This document shows, one piece after another, positions 52,703-62,128 of a DNA stretch of 64,000 bases (positions are counted from its first letter, which is position 1; each line of letters begins with the position of its first letter). The DNA comes from Virgibacillus doumboii. Its GTDB lineage: Bacteria > Bacillota > Bacilli > Bacillales > Amphibacillaceae. The notes under the pieces were generated by a model. It did not search any database. It was not told the origin of the DNA and saw only the letters and a program-made list of their open reading frames with translations. Made by a program: the position numbers and the translations under genes. The stretch lies in contig NZ_CADCWQ010000001.1 of NCBI RefSeq assembly GCF_902806455.1, forward strand, positions 1,550,001-1,614,000, given 5' to 3'.

Positions 52703-53301
52703 AGGAATGGTGCAGTATTCTAGTCAGTCCTCCGTTTCTGAAGGCGGGCCTAAAAATCCGCCAAAGGGCACATCGATGAAGTTCCTTGTGTTGGCTTGAG
52801 GCGCCCAGCCTTGGGTCAGTGCTGGGAGTTAAGGTTTTCGGGCGATCCACAAAGGCATGTGGGCGTTGACCCGATTACCGCGGAGGCCCATATCTGTAGT
52901 GATGACTAAGCCTAGGAATCATTATGGAATGGGGTATGAACCTGTACAATGGGGTAAGGGACTCCTTATTGACAGCGTAGCCTGCCTTGAGTGGTAGTGA
53001 GGGGATTAGAGCCGTAATAACTAGTCAGGTGGCCACTGACTCGGTTATTTTTATCTCTATGAAATCAACACTGCAAAAGAGGCTAGGGATCGGTTAAAGA
53101 CTGTTGAGGAAATCTCCTAGACTGTTCCAATGACATTTAAAAGGGATTATGGTGTGGACTAAGTGGTAATCCAGTCCAGCTTTGGGAAACCGGGCTGAGA
53201 TGGTTTTAAAGGGGAACCGCCTTAATGGTAACATTGGGTAGCCATCTGGGAAAACCTACTGGACCTAAGCCGCAATTTTAACCTTTTAAGTGACCATTCC
53301 T
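52703..53301 (+). ncRNA. ole: OLE RNA (ornate, large, extremophilic RNA), about 600 nt
   Basis: Non-coding block of about 600 bases between ispA and a four-helix membrane protein gene. The ends pair perfectly: AGGAATGGT (52703-52711) with ACCATTCCT (53293-53301). The inside is G-rich, full of short stems (for example GGCGGGCC...; CCAGCCTTGGGTCAGTGCTGG; GTCAGGTGGCCACTGAC), with stops in all frames. Size, gene context and neighbour protein are those of the OLE RNA first described in Bacillus halodurans and other extremophilic or anaerobic Firmicutes. OLE RNPs assemble at the membrane and matter for tolerance to cold, ethanol and Mg2+. Assignment made from memory of context and terminal pairing, not by covariance search. 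Confidence 0.92.
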
Positions 53302-53328
53302 AACTACATATTAAGTTAGAGGTTGAAA

Positions 53329-53907
53329 ATGAAATCACAAATAAGAAAATCTTTAAAATTCAGTTTAGTTATAGCCGTTATCACTTTTGTGCTGGCGGCT
53401 ATTTTTTCAATCGTATCTTCCTCTGTATTGAGTGAAGTTGTTTGGATAGCTGGATTAGTTATTGTGTTTATAATCTTACTTATCGGTGTTGTGTTTGACA
53501 TGCTAGGAATCGCCTCCACGGCGGCACAGGAGGCTCCATTCCACGCCATGGCAGCTGAAAAAGTAAAAGGTGCAAAAGAGTCTGTAATTATTATTCGAAA
53601 TGCGGATAAATTTGCCAGTTTTTGTAACGATGTAATCGGGGACATATCCGGAATAGTAAGTGGTACGGCGTCTGGTATAGTTGTGCTGCAAATATCACGC
53701 GAATTAGGACAGGGTGATGGCTCGGCTGTATATCTTGCCTTATCTGTTTTATTAACTGCACTGGTTGCTGCATTAACAGTAGGTGGAAAAGCGTTGGGTA
53801 AATTTCTTGCAATTAACGCTTCAACAAAGATAATATTTTTTGCCGGTAAGGTTATTGCTTTTATTGAAGGCAATTTTAAAGTCAGGTTACTGCCCAGAAA
53901 TAATTAG
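53329..53907 (+). CDS. oapA: OLE-associated membrane protein OapA
   Basis: 192 residues from ATG 53329 (AGAGGTTGA upstream; in-frame TTG at 53323 overlaps it). About four membrane segments: 'SLVIAVITFVLAAIFSIV', 'VVWIAGLVIVFIILLIGVVF', 'GIVSGTASGIVVLQI' and 'YLALSVLLTALVAALTVGG'. The stretch 'FDMLGIASTAAQEAPFHAMA' resembles the DUF21 membrane domain of CNNM/CorC-type Mg transporters. In known OLE loci the gene right after the RNA encodes OapA, which binds the RNA and anchors it at the membrane. Starts 27 bases after the RNA's closing stem. The OapB and OapC partners are not in this window. Confidence 0.9.
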   Translation: MKSQIRKSLKFSLVIAVITFVLAAIFSIVSSSVLSEVVWIAGLVIVFIILLIGVVFDMLGIASTAAQEAPFHAMAAEKVKGAKESVIIIRNADKFASFCNDVIGDISGIVSGTASGIVVLQISRELGQGDGSAVYLALSVLLTALVAALTVGGKALGKFLAINASTKIIFFAGKVIAFIEGNFKVRLLPRNN

Positions 53908-53977
53908 ACTATTTAATGTTGTATTCATATGGTTTACAATTTAGTATGAATGATACTAAAAGCAGAGGAATTTATAT

Positions 53978-54796
53978 ATGGCTAAAAAACGGTTAGATGT
54001 ATTATTAGTGGACAGGAATCTGATTGAAACAAGAGAAAAAGCAAAACGTGTTATAATGGCAGGGCTTGTTTTTTCGGAACAAAATCGATTAGAAAAGCCT
54101 GGGGGAAAGGTTGATGAAAATATCCCAATAACAATAAAAGGAAATCTAATTCCATACGTTGGCCGGGGAGGCTTGAAGCTGGAAAAGGCATTAGATCATT
54201 TTTCGATTTCACTTGAAAATAGAATAATGATTGATGTCGGTTCATCTACAGGCGGCTTTACGGATTGTGCACTGCAAAACGGTTTACAACTTTGTTATGC
54301 AATTGATGTTGGATATAATCAACTGGACTGGAAATTAAGAAATGATGAACGGGTTGTTGTTATGGAAAGAACCAATTTTCGTTATGTAACTCCCGATATG
54401 ATTAACCATGGTGTGCCTGATTTTGCCACGATAGATGTATCATTTATTTCTTTAAAATTAATACTTCCGGTCTTAAGGCAACTTCTGCACCAGGGAAGCG
54501 ATATTGTTGCGCTAATTAAACCGCAATTTGAAGCCGGGCGGGATCAGGTGGGAAGAAAAGGGATTGTACGTGATAAATCTGTTCACATGGACGTTCTGCG
54601 AGAAATTCTAAGCTTTGCAAAACAGGAAGGATATCAATTACTTGATTTAACTTATTCACCGATAACCGGCGGTGATGGCAATATTGAATTTTTGGTGCAT
54701 TTGGGTTGGAAAACCGCAAAAGAAGGAAAAAGCTTTACTGATATCGAATTACAGTCAGTAGTCGAAAATGCTCATCAAGAACACAGAAAGAATTGA
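53978..54796 (+). CDS. yqxC: TlyA-family rRNA methyltransferase YqxC
   Basis: 272 residues: an N-terminal S4 RNA-binding domain ('KKRLDVLLVDRNLIETREKAKRVIMAG' region), then an FtsJ-like SAM methyltransferase domain with 'MIDVGSSTGGFTDCALQNG', 'FATIDVSFISLKLILPVL' and 'ALIKPQFEAGRDQVGRKGIV'. TlyA proteins 2'-O-methylate rRNA. Usually follows dxs in Bacillus; here only 70 bases separate it from oapA. Confidence 0.93.
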   Translation: MAKKRLDVLLVDRNLIETREKAKRVIMAGLVFSEQNRLEKPGGKVDENIPITIKGNLIPYVGRGGLKLEKALDHFSISLENRIMIDVGSSTGGFTDCALQNGLQLCYAIDVGYNQLDWKLRNDERVVVMERTNFRYVTPDMINHGVPDFATIDVSFISLKLILPVLRQLLHQGSDIVALIKPQFEAGRDQVGRKGIVRDKSVHMDVLREILSFAKQEGYQLLDLTYSPITGGDGNIEFLVHLGWKTAKEGKSFTDIELQSVVENAHQEHRKN

Positions 54797-54819
54797 AACG
54801 TGATTAGTGGAGGCTTTTA

Positions 54820-55269
54820 ATGAGTAAAATCCAACGTCATATTAAAATACGCGAATTAATTACTGAAAATGAAATAGAAACGCAGGATGAACTGGTTGAG
54901 CAGCTTGAGTCACTAGGGTTTAACGTGACCCAAGCCACCGTTTCACGTGATATAAAAGACCTTCATCTTGTAAAAGTTCCCTCTGTTAATGGCAGGTATA
55001 AATATAGTTTGCCTGCAGACCAGCGATTTAATCCGATGGAAAAATTAAAGCGCTTAATTATGGATGCCTTTGTCAAAATAGAACATGCCAATCATTTCAT
55101 TGTACTAAAAACCTTGCCTGGCAATGCTCATGCTATCGGTGTTTTAATTGACAATTTGGAATGGGAAGAGATTATGGGAACAATTTGTGGTGATGATACC
55201 TGTCTGATCATATGCAGAACAGAACAAGACGCAGATTCCATAAGGAACCGCTTTTTAAGTATGCTTTAA
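54820..55269 (+). CDS. ahrC: Arginine repressor AhrC/ArgR
   Basis: 149 residues. N-terminal winged helix '[34 protein letters not shown]' region and C-terminal arginine-binding, hexamer-forming domain with '[14 protein letters not shown]' and '[14 protein letters not shown]'. Represses arginine synthesis and activates catabolism. GGAGG precedes ATG. Between yqxC and recN as in B. subtilis. Confidence 0.96.
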   Translation: MSKIQRHIKIRELITENEIETQDELVEQLESLGFNVTQATVSRDIKDLHLVKVPSVNGRYKYSLPADQRFNPMEKLKRLIMDAFVKIEHANHFIVLKTLPGNAHAIGVLIDNLEWEEIMGTICGDDTCLIICRTEQDADSIRNRFLSML

Positions 55270-55289
55270 TGAATGATGGGGTGACAAAC

Positions 55290-57011
55290 ATGCTGACCGA
55301 ATTATCAATTCAAAATTTTGCAATCATTGATGAAATATCTATTACATTTAATGAAGGACTCACTGTTCTGACCGGAGAAACAGGTGCCGGAAAGTCAATC
55401 ATTATTGATGCAATTCAACTGCTTGCCGGAGGTCGCGGATCCGTTGAATATGTTAGACATGGGACAAAAAAAGCAGAAATTGAAGGATTGTTTTCGCTTG
55501 ATTCCGACACACATGAGGTTTATGAGACAGGAAAAAATTTCGGCATCGATATCCAGGATGGCATGATTGTTCTAAACAGAACCATAACAGAAAGCGGGAA
55601 AAGCATATGCAGAGTAAATGGAAAACTGGTTACTCTGGCCATATTAAGAGAGTTTGGAAAGAATCTGATTGATATACACAGTCAACATGAAACGCAATCC
55701 CTTATGGATTCGGAAAATCATATTCATTTACTGGACTTATATGATGAAAAGCGAATTAATAAATCCAAACAGGAATACCGTAGGTTGTATGAAAAGCTTT
55801 CAACGTACAAAAAGAGATATAAAGAACTAAGCGAGAATGAACAGGAAATGTCACATCGTCTGGATCTTCTGAAGTTTCAAATTAATGAACTGGAAGCTGC
55901 AAACTTACTTCCGAATGAAGATGAAGAATTGGAAGAGGAACGCAGTCAGCTGGCTAATTTTGAACGGATATACAAGGGATTACAGGATGCCTATAATGCT
56001 TTGTATGGAGAGCAAAAAGGTATTGATTGGTTAAATCAGGCTAATCAGGCTCTTCAGGATAACCAGGAATATGATACGTTTATTGCAGAAAAAGCCGAGG
56101 AAATGTCCAATCATTATTATCTGATAGAAGAGTTAATGTATGAATTACGTAATTATACAGATTCCCTCCAATATGATCCCGAACGGCTAAACGAAATTGA
56201 ATCCAGGCTAAGTGAAATAAATCGGTTAAAGAAGAAATATGGTCCATCCGTAAATGACATTTTGGAATATATTGGTGAGATTGAAGAAGAAATTGAACAG
56301 ATAACCAATAAGGATTCACATTTAAGTAAATTATCCGAGCAAATTAATGAACTTGCCCAGGATGCTTATTTAGAGGCTAAACAAATGCACGATCTCCGTA
56401 AAAAAGCAGCCGAATCGTTGACTAAAGACATTCATCAGGAACTTAATGGTCTGTACCTGGATAAGGCAAAATTTTCTGTTGCATTTGAAAGTAAAAAGGA
56501 ACCGGAAAATGAGTATGGATTGATTAGGAACAATGTTAAATTACATAAAAATGGTTTTGATTATGTACATTTTCGCATATCAACGAATCAGGGAGAGCCA
56601 TTAAAAGAATTGAGCAAAGTTGCATCCGGTGGTGAATTATCACGAATCATGCTTGCTTTAAAGAACATATTCGCTAAACATCAGGGAATGACGAGTGTTA
56701 TATTTGATGAAGTGGATACAGGTGTCAGCGGTCGTGTTGCACAGGCAATCGCTGAAAAAATATATCAGATTTCAAAACGTTCACAGGTACTATGTATTAC
56801 TCATTTACCACAGGTTGCTGCGATGTCTGATACACATAAGTTAATCGAAAAGCTTGAAAAAAACAATCGAACATCCACTAAAATTATTGAGCTGTCCGAA
56901 ATGAGTAAGGTTGATGAATTAAGCAGGATGATCACCGGCACGAAATTAACAGAAACTGCCAAAGATCATGCAAAAGAATTACTTGAATTAGCCACAGCAT
57001 TTAAAAATTAA
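55290..57011 (+). CDS. recN: DNA repair protein RecN
   Basis: SMC-like ATPase that acts first at double-strand breaks. 573 residues from ATG 55290 (GGGGTGA upstream; earlier in-frame starts lie inside ahrC). Walker A 'GETGAGKSIIIDAI' near residue 30, 'DIHSQHETQSLMD', long coiled coil about 160-360, signature 'SKVASGGELSRIMLALK' near 450, Walker B 'TSVIFDEVDTGVSG', and 'LCITHLPQVAAMSD'. Full length. Confidence 0.96.
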   Translation: MLTELSIQNFAIIDEISITFNEGLTVLTGETGAGKSIIIDAIQLLAGGRGSVEYVRHGTKKAEIEGLFSLDSDTHEVYETGKNFGIDIQDGMIVLNRTITESGKSICRVNGKLVTLAILREFGKNLIDIHSQHETQSLMDSENHIHLLDLYDEKRINKSKQEYRRLYEKLSTYKKRYKELSENEQEMSHRLDLLKFQINELEAANLLPNEDEELEEERSQLANFERIYKGLQDAYNALYGEQKGIDWLNQANQALQDNQEYDTFIAEKAEEMSNHYYLIEELMYELRNYTDSLQYDPERLNEIESRLSEINRLKKKYGPSVNDILEYIGEIEEEIEQITNKDSHLSKLSEQINELAQDAYLEAKQMHDLRKKAAESLTKDIHQELNGLYLDKAKFSVAFESKKEPENEYGLIRNNVKLHKNGFDYVHFRISTNQGEPLKELSKVASGGELSRIMLALKNIFAKHQGMTSVIFDEVDTGVSGRVAQAIAEKIYQISKRSQVLCITHLPQVAAMSDTHKLIEKLEKNNRTSTKIIELSEMSKVDELSRMITGTKLTETAKDHAKELLELATAFKN

Positions 57012-57032
57012 AAAAAGGGGATAAATTGGATG

Positions 57033-57065
57033 AAAAAGCCAGATGCTATAGTATCTGGCTTTTTT
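57033..57065 (+). terminator. Terminator of recN
   Basis: AAAAAGCCAGAT pairs with ATCTGGCTTTTT around an eight-base loop. Confidence 0.92.
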
Positions 57066-57213
57066 GATCTTAATACCTTTTATCCATAAAATTTATAGGA
57101 AATGTTACACATCTTTTCTTATTTTTCACCAGTTTAAAACAGATACAGTTCGGTAAAATAGAAATACACAAATAAATAAATGGTATGGGTTAGGAACGAG
57201 GAGAGTGAATTGG

Positions 57214-58473
57214 GTGAAGCGCATTAAAGAAATAAGTATTTGGACAGGTTTATTATTTCTAATAAGCATTCTGGCTATTGCCTTTACAGTCCCCGTACAA
57301 AAACACTTTGGTATTCCTAATCAAGTCACAGCCATTGAGTATAACTTATCAGCCAACAAACCAGTTTCTGGAAAAAATGAACACGAGAATAATGATTCCT
57401 CCGTATTTTATGCAGAAAAACCCGTAAATAGTCAGCTTTTTCGTGAAGCTGCGGGACTACCGGCAAAAAAAATAAATGATGAGAAACTTGAGGATATGAA
57501 AGTAATCCCTGGAGGACAATCAATAGGTGTGCAGTTGCACACACTTGGAGTACTTGTCGTTGGCCATCATCAGGTCAAAGGTGAAAATGGAAAAGTATCA
57601 CCTGGTGAAGATGCGAATATTCAAGTGGGAGATGTGATTTTAAAAATTAATGGAAACAAAATAAAAGGAATGGAAGATATAAAATCATCTGTTAAAAAAG
57701 CGGGAAAAAACGATAAAAAATTGGATATCAAGATTAAACGTGGAGATAAAACCTTTGATACAACGTTAGAACCTGTAAAAGATGACGAGGAAGATGAATA
57801 CCGTATTGGATTGTATATCAGAGATTCTGCAGCGGGAATTGGAACAATGACTTTTTATGAACCTGAATCAAAAAAATATGGGGCTCTTGGTCATGTCATT
57901 TCTGATATGGATACCCAAAAGCCAATAGAAATTCATAATGGAACAATTGTGAAATCAAATGTAACTTCAATTGAAAAAGGAAATAATGGTACCCCTGGTG
58001 AAAAACAGGCAAAGTTTTCTGTTGATGACAAAAAAATTGGGAGCATTACAAAAAATAGTCCATTTGGTATTTTCGGTAAACTTAATAAATCGCTGTCAAA
58101 TGGACAGTATGACAAACCAATGCCAATTGCACTTTCACATGAAGTCAAAGAGGGTCCTGCCAAAATTTTAACCGTGATTGATGGAAATGAGGTTAAAGAG
58201 TTTGAAGTTAAAGTTGTAAGCAGTGTACCGCAAAAATTTCCAGCCAAAAAGGGAATGATTATTCAAATAACAGACCCCGAATTATTGAAGAAAACAGGCG
58301 GAATTGTTCAGGGTATGAGCGGCAGTCCGATAATTCAGGATGGCAAAATAATTGGTGCCGTAACACATGTGTTTGTAAATGATCCAACATCCGGTTATGG
58401 CGTTCATATCGAATGGATGTTGCAGGAGGCTGGACTAGGAACTAAAAAAGAAGAGCAAAAGAAAGCAAGTTGA
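57214..58473 (+). CDS. spoIVB: SpoIVB serine peptidase
   Basis: Forespore protease that triggers pro-sigma-K processing by cleaving SpoIVFA. 419 residues from GTG 57214; GTG 57205 is only one base from the GAGGAG site. N-terminal membrane segment (about 5-25), PDZ domain (about 95-185, '[19 protein letters not shown]'), then the S55 peptidase domain with His227 in 'GALGHVISD' and Ser369 in 'VQGMSGSPI', at offsets like those of the B. subtilis enzyme. A terminator follows at once. Confidence 0.96.
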   Translation: MKRIKEISIWTGLLFLISILAIAFTVPVQKHFGIPNQVTAIEYNLSANKPVSGKNEHENNDSSVFYAEKPVNSQLFREAAGLPAKKINDEKLEDMKVIPGGQSIGVQLHTLGVLVVGHHQVKGENGKVSPGEDANIQVGDVILKINGNKIKGMEDIKSSVKKAGKNDKKLDIKIKRGDKTFDTTLEPVKDDEEDEYRIGLYIRDSAAGIGTMTFYEPESKKYGALGHVISDMDTQKPIEIHNGTIVKSNVTSIEKGNNGTPGEKQAKFSVDDKKIGSITKNSPFGIFGKLNKSLSNGQYDKPMPIALSHEVKEGPAKILTVIDGNEVKEFEVKVVSSVPQKFPAKKGMIIQITDPELLKKTGGIVQGMSGSPIIQDGKIIGAVTHVFVNDPTSGYGVHIEWMLQEAGLGTKKEEQKKAS

Positions 58474-58475
58474 TA

Positions 58476-58518
58476 AAGTGACTTGTTACAGGATAAAAGT
58501 ACCTGTAACAAGTCACTT
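58476..58518 (+). terminator. Terminator of spoIVB, 17-bp perfect stem
   Basis: AAGTGACTTGTTACAGG (58476-58492) pairs with CCTGTAACAAGTCACTT (58502-58518). Confidence 0.85.
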
Positions 58519-58543
58519 CTTATGTTATAATTTATATATATTT

Positions 58544-58682
58544 TTCGACAAAACTAACTCCTTTTTGTCATATTTTATCGAATGTTATCGATATTAAGAG
58601 AAAATAAGCGTAAATTAAAGTAAATCGAAAAAAATTTAAAGTTTTTTCTATAAAAGAAGGATATTTGAATCTTATGTCGAAT
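58544..58682 (+). promoter_or_regulatory. spo0A control region: 0A boxes and sigma-H promoter
   Basis: Two perfect Spo0A boxes: TTCGACA (58544-58550, reverse of TGTCGAA) and TGTCGAA (58675-58681). A sigma-H-type promoter AAGGATAT (58657-58664) and CGAAT (58678-58682) overlaps the second box. This reproduces the autoregulated Ps promoter of B. subtilis spo0A, where Spo0A~P acts on its own promoter. Confidence 0.75.
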
Positions 58683-58731
58683 AAGTTACGTGGATAAAAA
58701 GAACAAGAATACATAAAGGAGGAAATATTTA

Positions 58732-59511
58732 GTGGAGAAAATTTCAGTTTGTTTAGTTGATGACAACAGGGAACTTGTTCAGTTAATGGAGGAGTATTTT
58801 GAAGGCCAACAGGATATTGAAGTTATCGGGGTAGCGTATAACGGTAAAGATTGCCTTGAAATGCTTGATGAAATGGAACCGGATGTACTTGTTTTGGACA
58901 TTATCATGCCACATGTTGATGGTCTTGGCGTATTAAATACACTTCGTGGAATGGAACGGAACAATCATCCAAATGTAATTATGTTAACTGCTTTTGGCCA
59001 GGAAGAGGTTATGAAAAAAGCAGTTGATTTAGGAGCATCCTATTTTATTTTAAAACCATTTGATTTGGACAATCTGGCTGATCAGATTCGCCAGGTACAA
59101 GGGAATAATACATTACAGGCAAGTCCGAAGAAATCAAATAATAAAGAGCGCAAGAAGAAAGATCTTGAAGCGAGTATAACGAATATTATTCATGAAATTG
59201 GAATTCCTGCACATATTAAAGGTTATATGTATTTAAGAGAAGCAATTACGATGGTTTATAATGATATTGAACTTTTGGGATCGATTACAAAGGTACTTTA
59301 TCCTGATATCGCCAAAAAGTTTAATACTACTGCATCAAGGGTTGAACGTGCTATTCGTCACGCGATAGAAGTAGCGTGGAGCCGTGGGAACATCGAATCA
59401 ATTTCACAGTTGTTTGGTTACACTGTTAGTATTTCCAAAGCAAAACCGACCAATAGCGAGTTTATTGCAATGGTTGCAGATCGGCTTAGGCTTGAGCATA
59501 AAGCAAGCTAA
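58732..59511 (+). CDS. spo0A: Sporulation master regulator Spo0A
   Basis: 259 residues from GTG 58732, AAAGGAGG upstream. Receiver domain with acidic pocket 'LVDDNREL', phosphorylated Asp56 in '[13 protein letters not shown]', Thr in 'MLTAFGQ' and Lys in 'FILKPFD'; Lys/Asn-rich hinge (about 128-145); DNA-binding domain '[16 protein letters not shown]' and '[26 protein letters not shown]'. Target of the sporulation phosphorelay. Confidence 0.98.
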   Translation: MEKISVCLVDDNRELVQLMEEYFEGQQDIEVIGVAYNGKDCLEMLDEMEPDVLVLDIIMPHVDGLGVLNTLRGMERNNHPNVIMLTAFGQEEVMKKAVDLGASYFILKPFDLDNLADQIRQVQGNNTLQASPKKSNNKERKKKDLEASITNIIHEIGIPAHIKGYMYLREAITMVYNDIELLGSITKVLYPDIAKKFNTTASRVERAIRHAIEVAWSRGNIESISQLFGYTVSISKAKPTNSEFIAMVADRLRLEHKAS

Positions 59512-59519
59512 AAAGTAAA

Positions 59520-59553
59520 AATACTGTACGCTGGAATATCAGCATACAGTATT
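59520..59553 (+). terminator. Terminator of spo0A
   Basis: AATACTGTACGCTG pairs with CAGCATACAGTATT, one mismatch, followed by six T. Confidence 0.85.
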
Positions 59554-59631
59554 TTTTATTTACTCAACTTTCGTACCAATAATGTAAGCTCAAAATGTAT
59601 ACTGCGGAAAAAGCTGTTTCTGGAAGAGAAA

Positions 59632-60178
59632 GATATATAATGCGCAGTAACTTTTTTAAAAATATGGAGTGCTATATCACCGCTGCGGAAATACACTACG
59701 CTTTCCATGGGCGGCTGATGAGCCTCCTTGCTCCTTCGTCGCTGCTGAGTCTCATCTAGGCCTCTGCTCCCATAAGAAGGAAGGCCGACTAAAACCGGCC
59801 TTGTCGGCCAACGTCGGCATACCCCTGATGCAGGGGCATGTATTTCCTACGCTGGGTTTAGTTTCATTTACTTTGATATTAATTGTAATAGAATATCAAA
59901 CATCTATGTTGCACATTACCAGCGTTTGATTGGAGCGGAGGGCAGTCGACTCCTGCGGGAAAAGCAAAAGGTTTTCGGTGGGGCGAGTAATCGCAGTCCC
60001 AACGGCTGAATACCCCGCAGGAAGTGGTTTTCTTCCGAGGAGGCTGAAGCGTTGCCCGCGGCTAAGAAGACACTGCGAAAACGAACTTTTTGAGCAGATG
60101 TCGCCTTGGTACCCGGAGGTGTGAAAGCGACTGCCCGCAGCGGAGATCATACGCGGCGTTTACTGCGCATTTTCTATC
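59632..60178. repeat. Mosaic MITE-like repeat, copy 4 (547 bp)
   Basis: Terminal inverted repeats GATATATAATGCGCAGTAA (59632-59650) and TTACTGCGCATTTTCTATC (60160-60178), differing at two positions when reverse-complemented. The left arm shares 'caccgctgcggaaatacact' with copies 2 and 3 and, inverted, with copy 1; the block near 59777-59851 (GGCCGACTAAAACCGGCC...) repeats that of copy 2; the right arm is the inverted counterpart of the left half of copy 1. No transposase. The flank 60179-60351 shows nothing recognisable. Confidence 0.82.
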
Positions 60179-60351
60179 AAATGCGTAATCAAACGATAGC
60201 TGTTAATCCAAAATCAACTCAAGTATTGTATCTCCAGCCTTCCACAATCATTCAAGGCTTATGTATCCATTTCACACTGCGAAAGTTGAATTATACAAAA
60301 TAACATCATTTAAATAATTCACAACAATCCACGTGAAAACAAGTTAAGAAC

Positions 60352-61701
60352 CTATTCAAAAAATACTTTATACAGGGATTGTATTGCACGATTCAATCCT
60401 TCCGACTGGATACCGAACATCATTGATACATCGGATGACCCCTGGTTTATCATTTCTATATTTACATTTGCATCGGTGAGTGCAGTCGTTGCTTTTTGTG
60501 CTATCCCAACCGTACTCATTATACCTTCACCAACAATCATTATCATTGCAAGATTCCGGTTGAACATTATCATGTCGGGCTGTAACTCTTTTTTGATACG
60601 GTTTTTAATTGCTTCTTCCTTCGATGCAGTTAGTTGCGTATCACGAATTATTACTGACATGTCATCGATTCCTGATGGAGCATGTTCAAATGAAATGGAT
60701 TCCTCCTCCAATATTTGCAGAAGTTTCCGTCCGAACCCCAGCTCGCGGTTCATTAAATACTTACTTACATATAAACTTGAAAAACCCGCATCACTTGCAA
60801 TTCCAACTACACATTTTTTACTTGGTTTCTTATTGGCAACAATCATTGTTCCAGAGGCTTTGGGGTTGTTCGTATTTTTAATACATACCGGTATTTTTTG
60901 TTGAAAAGCAGGGATTAACGCTTCATCATGGAATACGGAAAATCCGGCATATGACAATTCACGCATTTCCTTATAAGTTAATGTTTTGATTTCTCTGGGA
61001 TTCTCGACAATTGCAGGGTTAACGGAATAAACAGAATCGACATCGGTAAAATTCTCATATAAATCTGCTTTTACACCAGCTGCTACCAGGGATCCGGTAA
61101 TATCAGATCCGCCTCTGGAAAAAGTGATCAGTCGGTTATTCTTTGTGAAACCGAAAAATCCCGGTATAACAATTATCCCTTCTCGTTGCCTAAGCCCGTA
61201 AAGTTTCGAAAAACTGTCAGGCAGTATTTGTGCATGGCCGGGTTCATTGCTGACAATGATTCCTGCATCCTTAGGGTTTACGTAGTGTGCATTTAATCCT
61301 AATGTCTTCAGATATTCACTGACAACCTTTGCACAGCTGTCTTCGCCGATTGATTTTAATGCATCCATTTTTAAACCCCTGGATTCATCATCACTATTGA
61401 TTATTGATTGTATGGAGTTCTTTATATCATCGAGGATAGTCGTTGAAATGTTAAGTTCCTTTACAATTTCCGAGAAGCGATCCAATACTAAATCCAATTT
61501 CTCTGTATAACGTTTATTTTGAAAAGCAAGCTCACCTGTTTCAATTAGAAGATCTGTCATTTTTAAATCATTTTTATATCTTTTACCTGGAGCAGAAACG
61601 ACTACAAATTTTCTCTCTGGCTCACCTTGAATAATTGCTCCGATTTTTTTGATTTGATTGCCGTTCGCTACAGAACTTCCTCCGAATTTTACTACATTCA
61701 T
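60352..61701 (-). CDS. Aspartokinase (YclM/LysC-III type)
   Basis: Phosphorylates aspartate, first step to lysine, threonine, methionine and dipicolinate. 449 residues from ATG 61701 ('MNVVKFGGSSVANG'), eight bases after GGAG; an ATG two codons earlier is too close to it. Catalytic 'KFGGSSV' and 'TFSRGGSDITGSLVAAG'; two C-terminal ACT domains (about 300-449, 'GFGRKLLQILEEESISFEHAP', 'MSTVGIAQKATTALTDANVNIEM'). Length and motifs fit the threonine/lysine-inhibited class III (B. subtilis YclM), not the two-start LysC. Not part of the B. subtilis gene order here. Confidence 0.92.
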   Translation of the reverse strand: MNVVKFGGSSVANGNQIKKIGAIIQGEPERKFVVVSAPGKRYKNDLKMTDLLIETGELAFQNKRYTEKLDLVLDRFSEIVKELNISTTILDDIKNSIQSIINSDDESRGLKMDALKSIGEDSCAKVVSEYLKTLGLNAHYVNPKDAGIIVSNEPGHAQILPDSFSKLYGLRQREGIIVIPGFFGFTKNNRLITFSRGGSDITGSLVAAGVKADLYENFTDVDSVYSVNPAIVENPREIKTLTYKEMRELSYAGFSVFHDEALIPAFQQKIPVCIKNTNNPKASGTMIVANKKPSKKCVVGIASDAGFSSLYVSKYLMNRELGFGRKLLQILEEESISFEHAPSGIDDMSVIIRDTQLTASKEEAIKNRIKKELQPDMIMFNRNLAMIMIVGEGIMSTVGIAQKATTALTDANVNIEMINQGSSDVSMMFGIQSEGLNRAIQSLYKVFFE

Positions 61702-61759
61702 TCTCATCGCTCCAATTTTCCATCTACTTGAATAATTTCTCAAAAATTCCTGTTTTACT

Positions 61760-61987
61760 TTACTTCTTTTTTCTGTTTTGCTGGCGCTTGCGATCCCGAT
61801 GGACGATAAAACCCCCGATAAAGGCAATTCCGCCTAAAAACAAGATAAAGCCGAGTGCAAACTGAATTCCTAGGTGATGAAATATCGGGTTATATTCGTC
61901 AAATAACGTGTCACGCATAAGTTTAATCCCATATGCAGATACAAGGCCGGGTATAAGTAATATTAATACTGCTACGATGCGAATCAT
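61760..61987 (-). CDS. yqzF: DUF2627 small membrane protein YqzF
   Basis: 75 residues with two membrane segments ('AVLILLIPGLVSAYGIKLM' and 'FALGFILFLGGIAFIGGFIV') and a basic end 'HRDRKRQQNRKKK'. Pattern and position next to the sigma-54 regulator match YqzF. AAGGGG precedes ATG 61987. Function unknown. It lies 58 bases upstream of the aspartokinase on the same strand. Confidence 0.87.
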   Translation of the reverse strand: MIRIVAVLILLIPGLVSAYGIKLMRDTLFDEYNPIFHHLGIQFALGFILFLGGIAFIGGFIVHRDRKRQQNRKKK

Positions 61988-62128
61988 GTTTTTTCCCCTT
62001 TTAATGATGAAATAAATCTTTTAATAGTATAGCAAATTTTAAAAGAAATAGGAATTAATCAAAATTTGCTTAAAAATGCAGGATAACGTATGATAAAAGT
62101 GTGCAATAAATTGCAAGGTGGTATCTAT

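Noticed and set aside
52720..53290. Short reading frames within the OLE block
   Set aside because: None is long, none has a ribosome site, and the region is stem-rich RNA with complementary ends.
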